Both the position numbers and the translations under genes were made by a program. From contig JAVEEE010000489.1 of NCBI GenBank assembly GCA_030840615.1, forward strand, positions 1 to 9,127: 9,127 nt of DNA. Direction: 5' to 3'. Below the pieces are notes generated by a model, which made no database searches, was not told where the DNA came from, and saw only the letters and a list, made by a program, of their open reading frames with translations. Source of the DNA: Frankiaceae bacterium (GTDB lineage Bacteria; Actinomycetota; Actinomycetes; JAFAQI01). Numbering within the stretch: position 1 is the first letter of the stretch; each line of letters begins with the position of its first letter. Of this stretch, positions 6,436 through 9,127 are shown piece after piece.

Positions 6436-7994
6436 GCAAGCGACCCATCAGGCGAGCGTTGGTCAGTGTCTACGACAAGACCGGACTGACCGAGCTCGGT
6501 GCAGCGCTGGCCGCGGCGGGGGTCGAGGTGGTCTCGACCGGCTCGACAGCGGCACGACTGCGCGACGCGGGCGTCGCAGTCACACCCGTCGAGGAGCTGA
6601 CGGGATTTCCCGAGTGTCTCGACGGCCGGGTCAAGACGTTGCACCCCAAGGTGCATGCCGGAATCCTTGCCGACCTTCGCCTCGAGTCGCACGCCCAACA
6701 GCTGAAGGACCTCGGCGTCGCGCCGTTCGACCTCGTCGTCGTCAACCTCTATCCGTTTGCGGACACGGTCGCGTCCGGCGCCACCCCGGACGAGTGCGTC
6801 GAGCAGATCGACATCGGTGGTCCGTCGATGGTGCGGGCTGCGGCCAAGAACCACCCCTCGGTCGCCGTTGTCGTCGATCCGGCCGGCTACGACGAGGCGA
6901 TCGAAGCGGTGCACGACGGCGGCTTCACCCTGGCGCAACGCAAACGGCTCGCCGCCAACGCATTCGCCCACACGGCGGCCTACGACGTGGCGGTGGCATC
7001 GTGGTTCGCGTCCGCCTACGCGCCCGATGACGTCGCGCTGGAGTCCGGCTGGCCTGATGTCATGGCCGGGGTCTACGAGCGGGCGGACGTCCTGCGTTAC
7101 GGCGAAAACCCGCACCAGCGCGCGGCCCTCTTCCGCAACTCGTCGAGCGTCGACGGTCTGGCGCAGGCGACGCAGCTGCACGGCAAGCAGATGTCCTACA
7201 ACAACTACGTCGACACCGACGCGGCCCTGCGGGCAGCCAACGATTTCCGCGCCACCTGTGTCTCCATCATCAAGCACGCCAACCCCTGCGGGATCGCGGT
7301 CGGTGCCGACATCGCCGAGGCGCATCGCAAGGCGCACGCCTGCGATCCGGTGTCGGCGTTCGGGGGCGTCATCGCCACCAACCGGCCGGTGTCGGTCGAG
7401 ATGGCCCAACAGGTGGCCGAGGTGTTCACCGAGGTGATCGTCGCTCCCGACTACGAGCCGGGCGCCGTCGACATCCTGAGCCGCAAGCCTTCGATCCGGG
7501 TGCTGCAGACCACTGGGCACGGTGGACGCGGCATCGAGCTGCGGCAGATCTGCGGCGGCCTGGTCGTCCAGAGCGCCGACGACGTGACAGCACCCGGGGA
7601 CGATCCCGCCGCGTGGACGCTGCAATGCGGGGAGGCGGCGGACAGCGCGCTGCTCGACGATCTCGAGTTCGCCTGGCGGGCGTGTCGATCGGTGAAGTCC
7701 AACGCGATCCTGCTCGCGAGTGCGGGCGCCACGGTCGGCATCGGCATGGGTCAGGTCAACCGCGTCGACTCGGCGCGGCTGGCGGTCAGCCGGGCCGGCG
7801 ATCGGGCCAAGGGCTCCGTCGCCGCGAGCGATGCCTTCTTCCCCTTCGCCGACGGCTTGCAGGTGCTGGTCGACGCCGGCGTCCGCGCGATCGTCGAGCC
7901 CGGTGGCTCGGTGCGCGACGACGAGGTCGTCGCGGCGGCCAAAGTGGCGGGCGTCACGCTCTACTTCACTGGCACGCGGCACTTCTTCCACTGA
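6432..7994 (+). CDS. purH: Bifunctional AICAR transformylase / IMP cyclohydrolase
   Basis: It carries out the last two steps of purine synthesis: formylation of AICAR with 10-formyl-tetrahydrofolate, then ring closure to IMP. Seen: 520 residues, the normal length. The N-terminal MGS-like IMP cyclohydrolase domain (about 1-150) begins RRALVSVYDKTGL and contains STGSTAARLRDAGV and LDGRVKTLHPKVHAGIL. The AICAR transformylase domain that follows contains LRYGENPHQRAAL, KQMSYNNYVDTDAA, SIIKHANPCGIA with the catalytic Lys281-His282 pair, and SAFGGVIATNRP. It ends in the family's TGTRHFFH. The GTG start at 6432 overlaps the purN stop; a TTG or other upstream start at 6399 in the same frame would add unneeded residues (ending ...SQV) before the conserved N-terminus. 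AAAGG lies about ten bases upstream. It is eight bases from folD and forms one transcription unit with purN and folD. Confidence 0.97.
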   Translation: MSKRPIRRALVSVYDKTGLTELGAALAAAGVEVVSTGSTAARLRDAGVAVTPVEELTGFPECLDGRVKTLHPKVHAGILADLRLESHAQQLKDLGVAPFDLVVVNLYPFADTVASGATPDECVEQIDIGGPSMVRAAAKNHPSVAVVVDPAGYDEAIEAVHDGGFTLAQRKRLAANAFAHTAAYDVAVASWFASAYAPDDVALESGWPDVMAGVYERADVLRYGENPHQRAALFRNSSSVDGLAQATQLHGKQMSYNNYVDTDAALRAANDFRATCVSIIKHANPCGIAVGADIAEAHRKAHACDPVSAFGGVIATNRPVSVEMAQQVAEVFTEVIVAPDYEPGAVDILSRKPSIRVLQTTGHGGRGIELRQICGGLVVQSADDVTAPGDDPAAWTLQCGEAADSALLDDLEFAWRACRSVKSNAILLASAGATVGIGMGQVNRVDSARLAVSRAGDRAKGSVAASDAFFPFADGLQVLVDAGVRAIVEPGGSVRDDEVVAAAKVAGVTLYFTGTRHFFH

Positions 7995-7999
7995 GAGGA
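7994..7999 (+). promoter_or_regulatory. Ribosome binding site of folD overlapping the purH stop codon
   Basis: AGAGGA begins on the last base of the purH TGA and ends three bases before ATG 8003. The placement suggests ribosomes finishing purH can reinitiate on folD. Confidence 0.6.
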
Positions 8000-8002
8000 C
8001 CC

Positions 8003-8860
8003 ATGACCGCACGACTGCTGCCGGGCACGCCGGTCGCTCAGGCCGTTTTCGACGACCTCGCGCCGCGGATCAAGGCCCTGGCCGGTGCCGGCCGGCCGCC
8101 CGGTCTCGGGACGATCCTCGTCGGCGACGACTCGGCGAGTGCCGGCTACATCCGGATGAAGCAGGAGCGGGCTGTCGAGCTCGGGCTCACCGCCCCGCAC
8201 CTGCACCTGCCCGAGGACTCGACTCAGGCCGACCTCGTCACGGCCATCCGCACGTTCAACGACGACCCGTCCGTCGACGCGATGCTGGTGCAGCATCCGA
8301 CGCCGCCCCAGATCGACTTCGAAGCTGCGTTGCTCGAGATGGATCCGGACAAGGACGTCGACGGGCTGCACCCGACCAACATGGGGCGGCTCGCGCTGGG
8401 CATGCCGGGTCCGGTGCCGTGTACCCCGGCCGGCATCGAAGCCCTGCTCGCGTTCCACGAGATCCCGGTTTCGGGCCGGTCCGTCTGCATCCTCGGACGA
8501 GGTACGACGCTCGGCCGGCCGCTGGCGCTACTGCTCACGCAGAAGCGGCCGACGGCCAACGCCGCCGTGACCGTGGTGCACACCGGGGTGCCCGACTGGG
8601 CGGACTACACCCGGCGGGCGGAGATCGTCATCGCGGCGGCGGGTGTGCCCGGCATCCTCCAGCCTCAGCACATCAGTCCCGGTGCCGTGGTCGTCGGCGG
8701 CGGCGTGCGCTACGAAGGCAAGCGGCTGCTGCCCGATGTCGACGAGTCGTGCGCCGAGGTGGCCGCGGCCATCACGCCGCGACTCGGCGGTGTGGGCCCG
8801 ACGACCGTCGCGATGCTCTTCCGCAACTGCATCGAGGCGGCAGAACGCCGCAGCGCCTAA
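8003..8860 (+). CDS. folD: Methylenetetrahydrofolate dehydrogenase / methenyltetrahydrofolate cyclohydrolase (FolD), divergent type
   Basis: FolD interconverts 5,10-methylene-, 5,10-methenyl- and 10-formyl-tetrahydrofolate with NADP(H), and supplies the formyl donor used by PurN and PurH next door. Seen: 285 residues, the family length. The catalytic domain has GYIRMK with the Tyr49/Lys53 pair, VQHPTP with Gln97, and PDKDVDGLHPTNMGRL with Asp118; all match key residues of characterised FolD proteins. A Rossmann NADP domain follows with CILGRGTTLGRPLALLL, then AAAGVPGIL, PGAVVVGGG and LGGVGPTTVAMLF near the C-terminus. Several usual family signatures are altered: VQLPLP is VQHPTP, GRS-IVG-P is GRGTTLGRP, and TPVPGGVGPMT is TPRLGGVGPTT. 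Still, every catalytic residue I can place is present, so an active enzyme is likely. ATG 8003 has a ribosome binding site. The stop shares bases with the convergent regulator gene. Confidence 0.92.
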   Translation: MTARLLPGTPVAQAVFDDLAPRIKALAGAGRPPGLGTILVGDDSASAGYIRMKQERAVELGLTAPHLHLPEDSTQADLVTAIRTFNDDPSVDAMLVQHPTPPQIDFEAALLEMDPDKDVDGLHPTNMGRLALGMPGPVPCTPAGIEALLAFHEIPVSGRSVCILGRGTTLGRPLALLLTQKRPTANAAVTVVHTGVPDWADYTRRAEIVIAAAGVPGILQPQHISPGAVVVGGGVRYEGKRLLPDVDESCAEVAAAITPRLGGVGPTTVAMLFRNCIEAAERRSA

Positions 8861-9127
8861 CCAGCGCGGCGAACCTGCTCGTCGCCGGTCGGGATCGGGC
8901 GCACGACGCCGAGTGCGATCACCTCGTTGGCCAGCCGGCCGCGCCGGTTGACACCTTCTGCGATGCGGAACTTCTGGTAGAGCCGCAGCAGATGCTGCTT
9001 CACCGCGGCTTCGGTCACCACGAGCTCGTCGGCGATGTCCTTGGCGGCCGCAGGTGCGACGAACGCTTCATGCCGCAACGCCGGCCGGCACAGCGCGGCG
9101 AGCACCTCGACCTCACGCCGGGTGAGG
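8857..9127 (-). CDS. LuxR-type helix-turn-helix regulator, C-terminal part only (N-terminus beyond window)
   Basis: Seen: 89 complete codons and a stop (TAG at 8859-8857), read from the right edge with no start in the window that fits a whole protein. The segment starts LTRREVEVLAALCRP, which matches the LuxR/NarL opening LT-RE-EVL. It continues with AAKDIADELVVTEAAVKQHL, the helix-turn-helix with the recognition helix at VTEAAVKQHLLRLYQKF, and then RRGRLANEVIAL. Between the first helix and the HTH is an insert of about ten residues (ALRHEAFVAPA) not found in standard NarL-type domains but familiar from actinobacterial regulators that pair this HTH with FHA or similar domains. The missing N-terminus would decide the type of input domain. 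The gene is convergent with folD, and its last codons overlap the folD stop by four bases. Its target cannot be told. Confidence 0.82.
   Translation of the reverse strand, partial: LTRREVEVLAALCRPALRHEAFVAPAAAKDIADELVVTEAAVKQHLLRLYQKFRIAEGVNRRGRLANEVIALGVVRPIPTGDEQVRRAG

Noticed and set aside
6213..8012. A 599-codon minus-strand open frame over purN and purH
   Set aside because: It lies wholly antisense to two well-supported enzymes, shows no domain, and has the His/Arg/Asp/Val pattern of a mirrored GC-rich gene.
1..9127. Mobile elements, CRISPR arrays, tRNA or rRNA genes
   Set aside because: No transposase-like frame, terminal inverted repeats, spaced direct repeats or RNA-gene signatures were seen; composition and gene order look ancestral throughout.

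Overview
The window is uniformly GC-rich and looks like the chromosome of an actinomycete. The grounds are a strong G/C preference at third codon positions, frequent GTG and TTG starts, and the gene order sucC-sucD-perM-like-purN-purH-folD, which resembles the conserved sucCD-perM-purN-purH neighbourhood of actinobacteria such as mycobacteria and streptomycetes. I cannot name the genus from sequence alone. No rRNA, tRNA, CRISPR array, insertion sequence or phage gene was seen, and no gene-free stretch exceeds 300 bases.

Layout: (1) Bases 1-1719, minus strand: a secreted alpha/beta hydrolase of the CocE/NonD or X-Pro dipeptidyl-peptidase (S15) type, whose C-terminus runs off the left edge. (2) Bases 1720-1813: a short divergent intergenic region with a promoter-like sequence for sucC and a perfect 15-base palindrome near the hydrolase start. 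(3) Bases 1814-3936, plus strand: sucC and sucD, overlapping by one base, the two subunits of succinyl-CoA synthetase. (4) Bases 4010-5197, plus strand: a polytopic membrane protein of the DUF6350/PerM type. (5) Bases 5201-5701, minus strand: a small membrane protein with a Pro/Gly/Tyr/Gln-rich N-terminus and a DUF4190-like core, ending three bases from the end of the PerM-like gene. (6) Bases 5800-8860, plus strand: purN, purH and folD, tightly packed. (7) Bases 8857-9127, minus strand: the C-terminal DNA-binding end of a LuxR-type regulator, entering from the right edge and sharing stop-codon bases with folD.

Two functional blocks stand out. sucCD carries out the substrate-level phosphorylation step of the TCA cycle. 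purN-purH-folD is a one-carbon and purine module: FolD interconverts methylene- and 10-formyl-tetrahydrofolate, and PurN and PurH both use 10-formyl-tetrahydrofolate as formyl donor. The PerM-like gene between them links this metabolic region to cell-envelope or division functions by position only.

I found no clearly novel system. The most useful leads are an apparently leaderless sucC promoter, an uncertain purN start (unled TTG, or CTG with an ideal ribosome binding site), a FolD that departs from usual family motifs, and two tail-to-tail gene pairs with no room for a terminator.
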